A DNA stretch of 64,000 nucleotides from Sambucus nigra. Taxonomy: Eukaryota > Streptophyta > Magnoliopsida > Dipsacales > Adoxaceae. The stretch is from contig OX422214.1 in assembly GCA_949130495.1 (NCBI GenBank), forward strand, positions 253,646,187 to 253,710,186. The letters run 5' to 3'. Made by a program: the position numbers and the translations under genes. Positions 24,544 through 36,257 of the stretch are shown in pieces. The notes beneath the pieces are model-generated. The model had not been told where the DNA came from. It did no database searches and saw only the letters and a program-made list of their open reading frames with translations. The number at the start of each line of letters is the position of its first letter. Within the stretch, counting starts at the first letter, position 1.

Positions 24544-26396
24544 ATATCCCACTTAGACTCAAATCCATGCTACAATGCATCTCACTCCCATCCCTCTATG
24601 TGACTATCAAAAGTATTAGCTGGTAGGCTCTTCATGAAAGGGTCTTTTAGGTTGTTCTTTGATGAAATCTTCATTACTATGACATCACCTCACTTAAAAA
24701 ATTCTCAAATGAGATGATATGTACGCTCTATGTTTTTATCTCTCTTATGGTTCCTGGGTTCCTTTGAGTTAGAAACCACACCGCTATTATCACAATAAAG
24801 TGTAATAGTTGATGAACTAGAGGTACCAATCCTATATCCATTAAGAAGTTTATAAGAAATACTTCTTCCTTAGATGCCTCGAACGTCGCCACATATTCAA
24901 CTTCCATAGTGGAATCAGCAATGCAAGATTGATTGATACTCCTCTAACTAATGACACCACTTCCTAGGATAAACACATATCCAGAGGTGGACTTTCTGGA
25001 ATCTCTATCAAACTGAAAATCTGAATCGGTGTACCCAATAGGTACTAGACTCTCTTCCTGGTAAAATACCATATAATCTCATGTTATTTTCAGTATTTGA
25101 GTATATGCTTTGCCACAGTTTAGTGTTCTTTCCCAAGGTTAGACTGATATCTACTAACTATTCCAACAATAAAGTAGATATCGGGTGTAGTGCATATCAT
25201 AATATACCTAAGTCTCCCAACTTCCCAAGCATAAGGGATGCCTTTCATCTTCTCTATCTCATCAGGTGTCTTAGGACACTGATCCTTGGAAAGAGATATT
25301 CCATGTCTGAAAGGGAAGAACCATTTCTTAGAATCTTTTATGCTAAATCTGATAAGAATGGAATCGATATAAGTTGCTGGTGATAAACCCAACATCATAT
25401 TCTTGCGATCACGCATAAGCTTGATCCTAAGGATGTGACTAGCTTCTCCTAAGTCTTTCAAATGGAATTGGATGGATAATCACACTCTAATTGAAGACAA
25501 GACTCCAACATCATTTCCAATGAGAAGAATTCCATCCACATATAATACTAATAACAACACTACATTTTCGTTTCATTTTCTATACACACAAGACTCATCC
25601 GGAAATTGATTAAAACCAAAAGATATGATTGCCTGATCAATATAAATGTTCCAAGTTCTAGATGCTTGCTTAATTCTATAAATGGACTTATTAAGCTTAC
25701 ATGATTTATGCTCTTGGCCTTGGGTAATAAAACCATCTGGTTGCACCGTATAGATACACTCATCAAGATTCCCATTAAGAAATGCAATCTTGACATCCAT
25801 TTGCCATATTTCATAATAGAAATGAGCTGCAATGGATAAGAGTATTTAGATGGACTTCATCATAGCTACTGGTGAGAAGGTTTCCTCATAATCGATGCCC
25901 TCTTTCTGAGTAAATCCTTTCGCAAAAAGTCATGACTTAAAGGTCTGAACCTTCTTATCCACCCTTTTTTCCTCTTATTGACCCACTTGCATCCTGTGGG
26001 TTTTATCCCTCCGAGTGAATCTACAACACTCCAGACTTGATTAGAATACATAGATTCCATCTCAAAATTCATGGCTTTAAGCAAAAGTTCTGCATCTTTA
26101 TCTCGAATAGCCTCCTTGTAGTTACAGGGATCGTCTTCGAGTTCATCAGGGACCTTATCATAAAACTCTCATAAGAACATAAACTGTTCAGGTTGATGTA
26201 TAAACCTCCCACTACGATGAGTTAGTCCCTATGATGGTGTACTAGTGTTAACACATTATGTTATTTTATCCTGTATTGGTGGTGTTGAAGAATCTTATTG
26301 GTTTCCTCGTAACTCTTCAAGAAAAACTTTACTTCTGGGTTTATGATCCATCATACAATTCTTTTCTTATAATTGGGCATTGGTGCTAATAATTAC
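24544..26396 (-). pseudogene. Copia pol 3' half: reverse transcriptase and RNase H, degenerate
   Basis: Minus-strand pieces follow the Ty1/copia order. 25866-26084 has the SNQVWSVVD and GCKWVNKRKKG region. 25573-25800 has MDVKIAFLNGNLDE, QPDGFI, CKLNKSIYRIKQASRTWN and DESCVYRK. The active-site motif near 25531-25542 reads YVDG where active enzymes have YVDD, so one catalytic Asp is lost. 25120-25461 has MKDLGEASHILRIKL, LGLSPATYID and MVSRYQSN-like sequence leading to RNase H. Several frameshifts separate the pieces. The gene is also split by element G at 26397; its upstream part resumes at 46937. Non-functional. Confidence 0.85.
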
Positions 26397-27156
26397 TGTG
26401 ACACCCCGCCTAATAAAATACCGGGCGATCACTCCTATATCAAATTAAAATAGGAGTCTCATATGGATCATTCTTAGCATCACTGTCGAAAATCCATTTA
26501 TTTACTAATAACATATTAGGCCGGTGTCAAAATTTTAACTTTACTACTCTTTTTACCAACTGTAAATAAAACATCCACATAGTTTTGCGGAAATAAAACT
26601 GAAATGAAATAAAATAACCGAACACTCAGTCAAAATATACAACCATATAGAATGATGTACGAAAAGAAGAAATAAATGCAGTTGGACCATTGGCCCGAAT
26701 GTTTATACAGCACCTCCTATCTAGAGTACAATGATGGAAGGGGCTATCAAAAATCTGCACGCATCCACAGCTGCTGCAGCCGACGTCTGACTCGAAAGAA
26801 GTGCCATCCAGGCGTCCCTGTGTCTAGACACCTATATATATATAATATATATAGCAATAAAGGAAAGTAGATAAACGGGTCAGAGCCCGAGTTTTGAAAA
26901 TATTTAGCAAGTGCATAAATTCCTTATTATTTTGAAAAAGGTTTTATCTCATATTTAAGTTTGGTATCTCACTCCCATGAGATACCCCTCACCTCTCTTA
27001 TAACAGTGCACTCCTAGCGCATCCCTCTAAACATCCTAGTCAAGCTACCCGGCTAAACTAATCTATCACCCAACCACTATCTACCCTAGATAGTCCAAGA
27101 GATGTACTAAGGGCTAAACTTCACTCTAGTCTCAACGCTATGCCATGTTCGTGCAT

Positions 27157-27194
27157 GGGGTGTCTCGCAAAGAGAAATCCAAACAAGGAACCCC
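27157..27194 (-). other. Stem-loop module, G 3' LTR copy 1
   Basis: GGGGTGTCTCGCAAAGAGAA then CCAAACAAGGAACCCC. Outer arms GGGGT/ACCCC pair. The inner TCGC/GCGA stem is weakened here by a C-to-A change. Confidence 0.65.
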
Positions 27195-27355
27195 ACCGAT
27201 ACACTACTATGCGGCAAAGTCGATTGTCGAGATCCGCTAGTCCCTCAGTACAGAATATATATATAAATAATTATGTATACCACAAGAAATACTAATATTA
27301 GAGCACTAAGGATTAAACTTCTCCCCAGTCTCAACACAGTGCCATATTCGTGCGT

Positions 27356-27394
27356 GGGGTGTCTCGCAAAGCGAAATCCAAACAAGGAACCCCC
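27356..27394 (-). other. Stem-loop module, G 3' LTR copy 2
   Basis: Intact form: outer GGGGT/ACCCC arms and inner TCGC-AAA-GCGA hairpin. The ~200-base LTR segment around it is a degenerate direct duplicate of the segment around copy 1. Confidence 0.7.
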
Positions 27395-27562
27395 CGATAC
27401 ACTACTATGCGGCAAGGTCGATCGTCGGGATCCATTAGACCCTCGGCACTCGATTTATACATATACATACATATTACCATATACATCCGGATCTATCTCC
27501 CGGAATGAGAATTCATTTACAAAGTATTTATCAATACTTATCATTTTTATTTCAAAACCTTC

Positions 27563-27892
27563 CATTTCCCTTCTCATACCCAGGAAATGTATTTAAAAGC
27601 CAATTCATTATCATGAATTGCTTAAATAAATCATATACCTTTTTAAAATCCAATTTTATTATCATAAAAATGCTTTTCCGTTTCAAAATATCCCATTTCC
27701 CTTTTTATATTCAGGAAATGTATTCAAAGCCATTTTTATTATCATAAAAATGCTTTGATCATATCATATGCTTCCACATCCCTTCTTCCATCCGGGAGGT
27801 GTTACCGAAGCCAAACCATATAACCCATTTCCCTTCCTATATCCAGGAAATGTAATTAAAGCCAATCCATTATCATGAATTGCTTTAATATA
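27563..27892 (-). repeat. Array of alternating hairpins A and B
   Basis: Hairpin A has arms CATTTCC/GGAAATG at 27563/27583, 27694/27714 and 27836/27856; a variant with changed arms CACATCCC/GGGAGGTG is at 27775/27794. Hairpin B has a TATC loop and arms CAATTCAT/ATGAATTG (27601-27620), CATTTTTAT/ATAAAAATG (27731-27752), a shorter form near 27653-27675 and a one-mismatch form at 27873-27892. Arm sequences change together, which argues for selection on pairing or for copying of paired units. Confidence 0.75.
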
Positions 27893-28674
27893 ACGCGTTC
27901 TAAGACCGCCCGTCCGGATTTCTCCACTGTGCGTGCCCCTAAATGGCTATCATCTTTCAGGGCCTATCATAAGACAACCTGGGATCCTACATCGCAAGAC
28001 ATCGGGAAGCGGCCATATGCCTGCGGGATAGTCAAGACCACACCCGGAATCTCCTAACCAGTGCAAAAAAATACAACAAACGCTCATATGGCCTATAGGA
28101 CTATATCCACCCTGCATTCATTAGCCAGGGGGCTTCACCATACGCACGCAACTTCCCTTATGATAGCGATTTAGAGAGGTTATTATCCATATTTTATTAA
28201 TTCAGAAAATCATTTATCTTTCCATTTTGAAAACATTCATATTTTATTTTCAAAATCATTTACATCATATCATATATGCTGTAATCACATAGTATATACC
28301 TATACCGTATATTCATCCTCGAATATATATATAAATGGCCATATTTGCCAACTACATCTAACGATGACCATTAATCCCAATGATTCTTTCAAAGAATCAT
28401 AATCATGCATTCATATAAGCATGATACTAAACCCAAAGTATTCCCTTACTTTGATTACTAATAATTACCTTAATCAACTCTTAAGGATTTATTGGATATC
28501 TCCAATTATAATAATTCACTCTAAGTGAATATACACATATATATATAATCCCAAATCCACAAGTCCCTTAGGACATAACCCTCTATAATACTTTAATTTA
28601 GAAGGCCCTTAAACTTTAAATCTCAAAGAGGAGAAGTAATAATAATCTCCAAAATATTGCGCTGAAAACAGGGC

Positions 28675-28797
28675 ACCGGTCGATCGGTCCTAGACCCCCG
28701 ATCGACCGCGGGTTGCAAATAAGCCTACGAAATAAAGCAGTAGGCCTTTTCTCCTTGACGCGGTCAACCGGCCATAGGGGCGCGGTCGACCGGTCAC
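28675..28797. repeat. Palindrome cluster (CGGTCGACCG type), G 3' LTR
   Basis: ACCGGTCGATCGGT (28675-28688), GATCGACCG, CGGTCAACCG (28761-28770) and CGGTCGACCG (28783-28792), about 1.25-1.35 kb from the LTR start. Confidence 0.75.
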
Positions 28798-30587
28798 ACC
28801 AGGTCTCCAAAAATTAAATCCTCAATTCCCTTATCCAACAACCCAAATTCATTTTTGGGGTTTCTAAACTACACCAAAAATTATCCCGAACATTTACATG
28901 ACTAATCCTAGCCTTTATTTTTCCAATTCCCGATTTGATTTCCGAGTTGATGATTTTAACCCGGAGCTTCCATCTTGTAAAAATCATATCAAATCGTAGA
29001 AAAATCAGAAAAATAAGCGGTTGGCGCCCACGCGACCGTATCGAAAAGATATACAACTTTCGTGTTTTGGCCGAAAGCTAAATCAATTCTTTTCCTGGCC
29101 AAAAGGGCCCCTTAAAGTGACGGGTTACTATTCATCGTCTTCTCCTAGACGATTTCGACCATTAAAGCTTCTCCCAAGCTTTTGTCGCCTCACCCAACGT
29201 CCTACAACCTCAACCAACTACAAATACACATATATTAAGGGTTCTAAACATACTAGAACCCAAAACCACCAATTAATTTAGGTTAAAACCTAAGTTCCAT
29301 AAATTGACATATTATTGAGGGTTTTATTGTTTTAACTCCCCAAAACCCGTTTTATCCACGAAAACCCAACCCAAAATTTTTAGGGTTTGTTTATACCAAA
29401 CTACGGTATGAGATATTTATGCAAAAAGATAAATAAAGAAAGTAAACACTTGCCTCGTGGATAAAATCCGACGACCTCGAGTCGAATCCGGCGGAGTTGG
29501 CCCGAATCTCCATTTTCTCCTCCTCTTTTCTTCCTCCTCTCTCTCTTCTCTCTCTTTTCTCTTCTTCCTTTCTCTTTTTCTCCCTCTCCTTCTCTTTATA
29601 AAGAAAGAATAAGGGTTTAACCCTTAAAACCCAAAAACGACTCGTTTACCCAATTACGAGTTACTTTTACCTCTAAAATTACCCGAAACCCATTTTCGAC
29701 AATCGGACACTCTTTTCCGACTATCTCGGACATTTCGAGACTCACGGCGCAGTCGAAATTTCCATCCGAAGTACTTGACCGCAAATCACTATTCCAACCC
29801 AAAATAAATAAATGCGGGTTTTCTAATTAAAAATCTTACCTCGTGTCGCTTTTCTCCACGACGACATATAATTAAAATATTTCGACCTATATAGTCCCAA
29901 AAATAATCATAACATCCCTCGAAAATCATTTAATCCTCGAATATCCCAAAAATTACTATTTTAGGAAATTCTCCAAATTGACAATTTATATTTATTTATG
30001 GAATTTAATTGTCTCCAAAAGGGCGGGTTGTTACATACTCCCCCCCTTAAAACTGAATTTCGTCCTGGAAATTCAGGTATAACCTACACCATCTAACTAG
30101 GATCACTCCAAATCCTAATACCTCAAGGGAAACGATACTAACCCAATGGTTCTCAACCATATGCTACACGACTATAACGATCGTAAAGTGAATCTTATAC
30201 GTCACATAATATCCATCATCTATAATGCCTATCGGCATGAATTTCAACCTTATATGCTACGCCCCTTCTATTTCAGGCGGTATATAAAACCATCTTACCA
30301 AGGTGCCCATACACCATTCCAACTTGTGCACATCCGTAGTGAACGTCTGACACGTAACACTCTCTCCCAATAAGGATCTCCTTTCCTTGGTGTAATACTC
30401 ACCTATGGGTCCTTCGAACCCACGAAATTCAATTCTCCTAACCTCGGCGCCACTAACACTATCGAACTAACGTCCTACTAATGCTACGGTCTAAGCGTTA
30501 CCCTACTTACGCGAAACGAGTATCCTAAATATGTCCCTAGTGCCCAAGGCCTCTCTCAACTTCCAACATTTGCTCGGTTTCGTGCGT

Positions 30588-30625
30588 AGGACGTCTCGCC
30601 AAGGTGAAATCCAAACAAGGAACCC
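30588..30625 (-). other. Stem-loop module, G interior copy 1
   Basis: Inner stem here is TCGCC-AA-GGTGA, with changes on both arms compared with TCGC-AAA-GCGA elsewhere; pairing is kept, with one G-T wobble. CCAAACAAGGAACCC follows. Confidence 0.65.
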
Positions 30626-31080
30626 TCCCGTTACACTACTCCCTCGCGTAGTCGGTCATAGAGATATAGCGACCTAAGGCACACCAACGAACGTCCTAAA
30701 TCCTACCCACGCTAACCTATAGACGCGTCTCTATTATCTTATCCTTTCGCCCATACGGAAGGAAACCTAACCAATCGAAGTGCCCACTTTCTGTAAAAGT
30801 GTCATGTACATCATACCCAAAACATACCTTCTCAAAATTTGCCTTTTTACTAAGGCTGGTTATTATCCTCAAATTAATTTCCCTAAGTCCAACCTCACCC
30901 ACCCACTTATGGCGAGGGGACCACTTTAGTGCTTTTCCATAGCACAATCTTTCCATAGTACATCAACATCATGTGGCTCATAGCCTATAGTGGTTCATCC
31001 ACACTATAAGACATTTCCACAAAATCAACATCCTTGCATCCCATAACAGCTCCCCACTCCCGACGCCGTTAAGAGTCATG

Positions 31081-31129
31081 TGTGGAGTGTCTCGCAAAGC
31101 GAAATCCAAACAAGGAACCCCTCCACACA
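31081..31129 (-). other. Stem-loop module, G interior copy 2
   Basis: Outer arms are TGTGGAG/CTCCACA, seven pairs, replacing GGGGT/ACCCC of the LTR copies. The inner TCGC-AAA-GCGA is intact. Confidence 0.7.
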
Positions 31130-32044
31130 TTAACCCTTGACTTCGTTGGTTATGGAGTTCCGTCATTTCAACATGCAACCGAGATATCCGTATCCCCTAA
31201 TCCAACAAAAAGGTGGTCTGAACTCCTATCTCTAACTAAGAGTCATACCACCCTGCGCTCGCACTTATTTTTAAGTCCTTGCGCAAACAATAATGAGCTT
31301 TATGTTCAGCTCAACGAAAATCCTGCGGCCTTAAATCATATATATAAGGTCGCCATAAACCCAAATCACGATAAGGAAACCTCTTCTCATTGAAGTTCCA
31401 TTAACCCATAACAAATAAGGTGAACTCAACCTATATCTAGGTGAGACACCGCAACTACAACACGTTCCCTCCAGGAACCATGGACAAGATAGTCTTGCCA
31501 TCATTAGCCTGCTATCGTTCCAAAAATACCATCATCTTATACAATATATAAAATATAAACACCCGCCTCTATGACGAGTGAAGGAAACCAAAATCACGCT
31601 ATCGTAGAAAAATACATAGACATGCATGTTATTATGTTATCGTGACCGCCATAACTCAAATTACACACACGAGTCTAGGGCTAACTAATACCGCGACTTT
31701 TTCTAGCCACGCCTAATATACCTCCTCAATTGAGGTAAAACTCATAACAACAACTTCATTTTAACAAATTCCCCGAGTGGATGTCCAACCATGGGGTCCT
31801 CGAACATACCCATTCTTTAGTGAGCCCATCCTTCTTGAAAAGGACTTAATATTCATTGCACCTAACTCACTTAGGTACAAGGTTCACTTCACCATAATAC
31901 TCTTTATTCACCGTCGACCTCTGGATGAACCTTAGGCGAATAATTCCCAAAATAGCATTCTTCTCATCCTGCTGATTCATGGGGACTCACGATTAGAACT
32001 ATCCGTAAGATCCTTTTCGAACCCTCAATTTCCATGAGGAATTT

Positions 32045-35027
32045 TGTAATACCCCGTACTTTTGGCTATATTTATTTTTGGGATTAATTAATTAAATGCG
32101 TATTAATTGGAAATTAATCCGGGTTATAAATACTAACGAGATGCGAGTTGGTATTTGATTACGTGCATACATGTTTTTATATATGAATTTGGTATTATAA
32201 AATTTGTCGTGAGATTGATATACGGCATTTTAGAAATTTTGTTGAGACGCGTGTGACCACCGCGTCATGTTATATTATGTTAATTATAAAAGTGAATTTA
32301 AAATCTATAAACCGTATGGTCATTTTGAGTGCGCCAACGCATCCGGAAGGGTCGAGATAGTCAGAAAACACTAGCCGGGGGTGTAGTTTGGATTCCGAGG
32401 TATTTTTAGGCCATACCGGCATCATAAAGGGTATTTTGGTAATTTTACATTTTGAGGAATTAAAAGTGACGAAAATTGGGAGTTTTAATCTGATGTGGAT
32501 TATAGCCACTAAGCCCATTAACCAAACCATATTAACCTAGAAGGCTACGTAGGTTATTAGAAGAGTTTTCTAAGTTCCCGAAATCAAACCCTAGCCACCT
32601 TAAGCCACCATTGGAGAAGAAGCTTGGAGAGAGGGAATTATGCAGAAAAATCTTCATCAAACCATCATCCAAACTCAGAGACAACCAAGGCAAGTGACTT
32701 AATTCCATTTAATTTCAAATAATGTTCTTTCCATGTTAGAATAATTCGAATTTTGTGTTTGTTCTTGGTGAAATATGAAAACCCATGTAGTTTGGAGTTT
32801 AGAACTTGAAAATTTTGAAGAGAATTGCATGTAGAATGATAGGTAGATGATTATTATCATGATAATTGTGATTAGAAGAAATTAAAATGGATTAAATTCT
32901 GGGATTTGATGATGATATAAATCTAGGGTTCATGTTCTTGATAAAATTGGGGAAAAGTATAAAATCTTGTGATTTAATGATGTTTAGGATGCATTAATGC
33001 CTTAAAAGATGTTAGTTTATGACCTTAGCATGCTTTAGGATGATTAGAGAACTTAAAACACTGTTAGAACGAACTTTGGAGAAGACTTGAGGTGTTAAAA
33101 ATGGTGAAAAAACGAGATTAGGCAAATCTGGGACGAATCTGGTAGGTCGTTAGAAGCCCCTGCCCAGGTCGTTCGAACGAACTCGTTCGAACGAGCTTCT
33201 AACGAAATGACCAGTCGTTCTAACGAAAGGGAGCCTCGTTCGATAACTTTGTTCGAACGAGATCTCGTTAGAAGGGACAGTTCGTTCGAACGAACAGGAT
33301 CTCTTTCGAACAGCCTCGTTCGAACGAGTTGACAGAGGGATCTCGTTCGAACAGTCTCGTTCGAACGAGACTTCTAACGAGTTGATAGTTTGGTCCTTTT
33401 TGGACTGTTTTGATTTTTGGAGTCCCGTAAACTTGTTCGAGGATATAGATAACCTTCCTTTGATGATGCAAGGATAGATTTGGGACTTTTGGGTTAATAC
33501 GAGGAGTAAATTTATATACGAGAGATTTAATTCAATGAACCGTTTGGGTTGAGACGTGAGTGTCTACTACGACGTGAGAATAGATTATGGCGCGTATGAT
33601 GATAAACCGGAATAATATAAGTTGTAGATATTATAAGTTAGTACGAGAAAGCGATATGTACTACGATTAAACTACAGGATTACTAAGATGTGTGTTTACT
33701 TAGTATTGGTATATGAATTGTGTGTATGACATACCTACCATACTTGCTATCACGGGAGGTTTGCGTTCGCTTAGGGCCCTCTAATCCTTGTGTTGCCCGG
33801 ATTTAGACTGGTTACCTTGATGAACATAGGTCATAGAAAGACTTATTGGGATATTAATAAGTCCGCTGATCGTGGGAGCGTAGGTATGTGCATGACCCAT
33901 GTGATGTGACTGTGTTCGCCTCCATTGTTTGTGATGTTGTTATCTGTGAACTATTCCTGAGAGATTCAGAATATGTAATCCTTATGTACGTGATGTACCG
34001 GGAGGGATAGCAGAGTATGTGTGCACCGCAGCTTAGTTCTCGGGGTGCTTATATTGTATATTTGTGATCTGAATAATATACACTTAATTAATGGGAACCT
34101 TCACGTTAATGTTGTGAATATAATTACGGTATTGCTTCGAAAAATATAGCGAGTTAACTGATAGTGATATATATATATGGCATATTGAGCATCTGAGTTT
34201 ACGTTAAACCCCTACTTAATTACGAGCGTTATAATGTTAATAAAACCGAGTAATAAGGGTAGAATCTATGGTAGTCTAGCTAGAGATAGAATAGCACTTA
34301 GCTAGTGGTTCGTAGCGTTATAGATGGGTACTTACGTTAGGAGTGCACAGTTAGACGAGAGGTGAGAATATCATGTGAGTGCACGTCCTAACATGTACTT
34401 TGCATTTAATGTTTTAAATGTTTTTAAAGCACTTGCAGGTTTTTAAAATATATCTCCACATTCGGGCTCTGACCCGTTTGCTTTTCAAATCTATTTTTCT
34501 TTGTAAAACCATTTTAGGTGCCCAGCCACAAGGACACCATGCATAGGATATTCATTCAGGTGACGAGCTGTAGCTGTTTGTGAAAGCTACAGGGATTTGC
34601 TTGTAGACGCTTCTATCACTTGGATTCCAGATTCATCATCTATCAGTTTTATGGCATATTGCCCATTTCTATTAGAGTTACATTTCCATTTCAGTTTTCA
34701 GACTTTGGCATGTACTGTTTTAGTTTTCGGTTTACTTATTTCAGTTAGGGGATTGTAGTGAGGAGTTTTTCCTCCAGACTTTATTTACGTTATGTGATGG
34801 TCATTCTATTTACTTCATTATGGTGAATGGTGTTATTATTCTTTATTACACTTGTTGCATGTTAATTAGACTTTAATTAAAATTTGTCACTTACTTTTTA
34901 AATACTAGGTGGTTAGTAATCATTAAAATGTTTTCGACAGTGATGCTATTAACTGGGCCAACTTGGCATTTTGAATTAATTTAATAAAGGAGTAGCTACC
35001 CGGTATTTAATTAGTCGGGGTGTCACA
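32045..35027 (+). mobile_element. 5' LTR of the young element
   Basis: Contains AGGCAAGTG (32689-32697; a possible GC-type splice donor), the palindrome cluster, CTTGCTATCACGGGAGG (about 33745), GGGCTCTGACCCG (about 34465), the GGTGCCC...GGACACC hairpin (about 34518-34537) and CGACAGTGATGCT near the end. Confidence 0.95.
33160..33385. repeat. Palindrome cluster (CTCGTTCGAACGAG type), 5' LTR
   Basis: About ten whole or partial CGTTCGAACG palindromes, mixed with TCTAACGA and CGTTAGAAG words, in 225 bases. The 3' LTR copy (40981-41220) has the same motifs in a different arrangement, so the cluster changes faster than the rest of the LTR. Confidence 0.9.
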
Positions 35028-35029
35028 GG

Positions 35030-35041
35030 TGGTATCAGAGC
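35030..35041 (+). other. Primer binding site, tRNA-iMet
   Basis: TGGTATCAGAGC, two bases after the LTR, complementary to the 3' end of initiator tRNA-Met, as usual in chromoviruses. Confidence 0.95.
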
Positions 35042-35210
35042 ATCAGGTTGTAGTGTCCTTTAGGATCTGACGGCTTATTATGTTTCCGCTACGTTTCTTT
35101 GATATAGAGCCCTATATTTTAGGACTGTTGTACTCTTTTTGTGTATGCTTCGTTCTTCAGCTATCTTAAGTTTATAAACAGCGAACTTATAAACTTTGTT
35201 CTTATTTCAG

Positions 35211-36257
35211 ATGCCTCCACGACGTGCACAACGAGTTCCCAGGGATGCAACGCCCGAACCCCAGCCCGCTCCAGTTCAGGGCATGATGAACGCCGCTGAG
35301 GTTGCAGCTATAGTAGCCCAAGCGGTAAATGCCGCCATTGCCGTTGTTCAGCAGGCACCACCGCAGGCGCCGGTTGCCGCACCAGTACAGGTTAATGCAT
35401 TCCCGTCTGATTGGGAGCGTGTACGTGACGCTTTTCAGAAAGCGCATCCGCCAGAGTTTGCTGGTAGCTCAGATGTGGTAGTCTCGAGCCAGTGGAGGAA
35501 GGATATGCAGAGGCACTTAAGGATGTATGAGTGCACGGATGTTCAGAAGAAGGTGCTAGCTACTTTCAAGCTATTTGGATCTGCGCTACAGTGGTGGGAG
35601 TCTATTACCACCATGGAGGAGAGGGATACTCTCACGATTCAGGAGTTCTGGGTACGGTTCGACCGTAAGTACTTTCCGTCAGCTGTTCATACGGAAATGA
35701 GGAGGAGATTGATGAGTCTGAAGCAGGAGGGCAAGACTGTGGCCGAGTATGAGGCCGAGTTCACAAATCTGTTGAATATTGTTCCAGATGAGATACCAAC
35801 AGAGAAGAAGAAGATTGAGAAGTTCACGGACGGGTTGACTTGGAGGATCCGTCAGCACCTGCTAGGGAACCTATCGTTGGCCACCTATTCTGATGTGGTT
35901 AACACTGCATTGTTACACTGCCAGGACCACCATTTTCATATGGACGAGGGTAAGAGGTCGGGGGAGTCTAGCCATCAGGGCAAGACTGGAGGACATGATG
36001 CCAGCGGGGCACAATCTGGTCAGGGGCAGAGACAGAATGAGCAGGGCTCCCAGCAGGGGGATAATAAAAGGTTCCGGTCAGGGAACTACAGACAGGGACA
36101 AGGAGGTTTCCGTCAGGGCCATCAGGGTCCAACCGGCCATCAGGGCCAACAGGGGCAGAATGGGCAGCAGTTTCACCAGGGCCAAGGGAGGAACGATAAC
36201 GGCCACCAGGGCCGGGAACAGCAGGGACAGAGAGGAGGGAACTTCCCAGGGAAGTGA
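35211..36257 (+). CDS. gag: Gag polyprotein part, ended by TGA within the zinc knuckle
   Basis: 348 residues starting MPPRRAQRVPRD. The ATG at 35211 is chosen over an upstream TTG; it directly follows TTCTTATTTCAG, which looks like a splice acceptor. An Ala/Gln/Pro-rich N-terminus is followed by the retrotransposon gag (capsid) domain at about residues 80-230 (FKLFGSALQWWESI, FWVRFDRKYFP, EAEFTNLL). The last ~100 residues are extremely Gln/Gly/His-rich (RQGQGGFRQGHQGPTGHQ). The frame stops at TGA 36255-36257, exactly where the first Cys of the CCHC knuckle should be. The rest of the knuckle, FVCGKTGHKRQDC, follows in frame. Gag forms the virus-like particle and packages element RNA. The stop would remove the knuckle and all of pol unless read through. 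Confidence 0.9.
   Translation: MPPRRAQRVPRDATPEPQPAPVQGMMNAAEVAAIVAQAVNAAIAVVQQAPPQAPVAAPVQVNAFPSDWERVRDAFQKAHPPEFAGSSDVVVSSQWRKDMQRHLRMYECTDVQKKVLATFKLFGSALQWWESITTMEERDTLTIQEFWVRFDRKYFPSAVHTEMRRRLMSLKQEGKTVAEYEAEFTNLLNIVPDEIPTEKKKIEKFTDGLTWRIRQHLLGNLSLATYSDVVNTALLHCQDHHFHMDEGKRSGESSHQGKTGGHDASGAQSGQGQRQNEQGSQQGDNKRFRSGNYRQGQGGFRQGHQGPTGHQGQQGQNGQQFHQGQGRNDNGHQGREQQGQRGGNFPGK

Larger units (their letters stand above)
26397..30035 (-). mobile_element. 3' LTR of element G
   Basis: On the plus strand it starts TGTGACACCCCGCC and ends GGGCGGGTTGTTACA. It contains the shared LTR landmarks in reverse (AGCATCACTGTCGAAA; GGCGTCCCTGTGTCTAGACACC; GGGTCAGAGCCCG), two stem-loop modules, the hairpin array, a palindrome cluster and a TATA-like CTTTATAAAG (29594-29603) in a pyrimidine-rich stretch. 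All short frames inside are repeated in the second LTR and are not genes. Confidence 0.9.
30036..32039 (-). mobile_element. Non-coding interior of element G, 3' part
   Basis: Polypurine tract complement TACTCCCCCCCTT at 30036-30048, beside AATTTCGTCCTGGAAATTC. The rest has only short frames with no known motif. It holds two stem-loop modules (30588, 31081) and aligns with the interior of element P around the first. It ends with the AATTT duplication of the young insertion. Confidence 0.75.

Noticed and set aside
29517..29600. Pyrimidine-rich tract as a gene promoter
   Set aside because: Present in both LTRs of element G near its TATA-like word; part of the LTR leader, not a separate host promoter.
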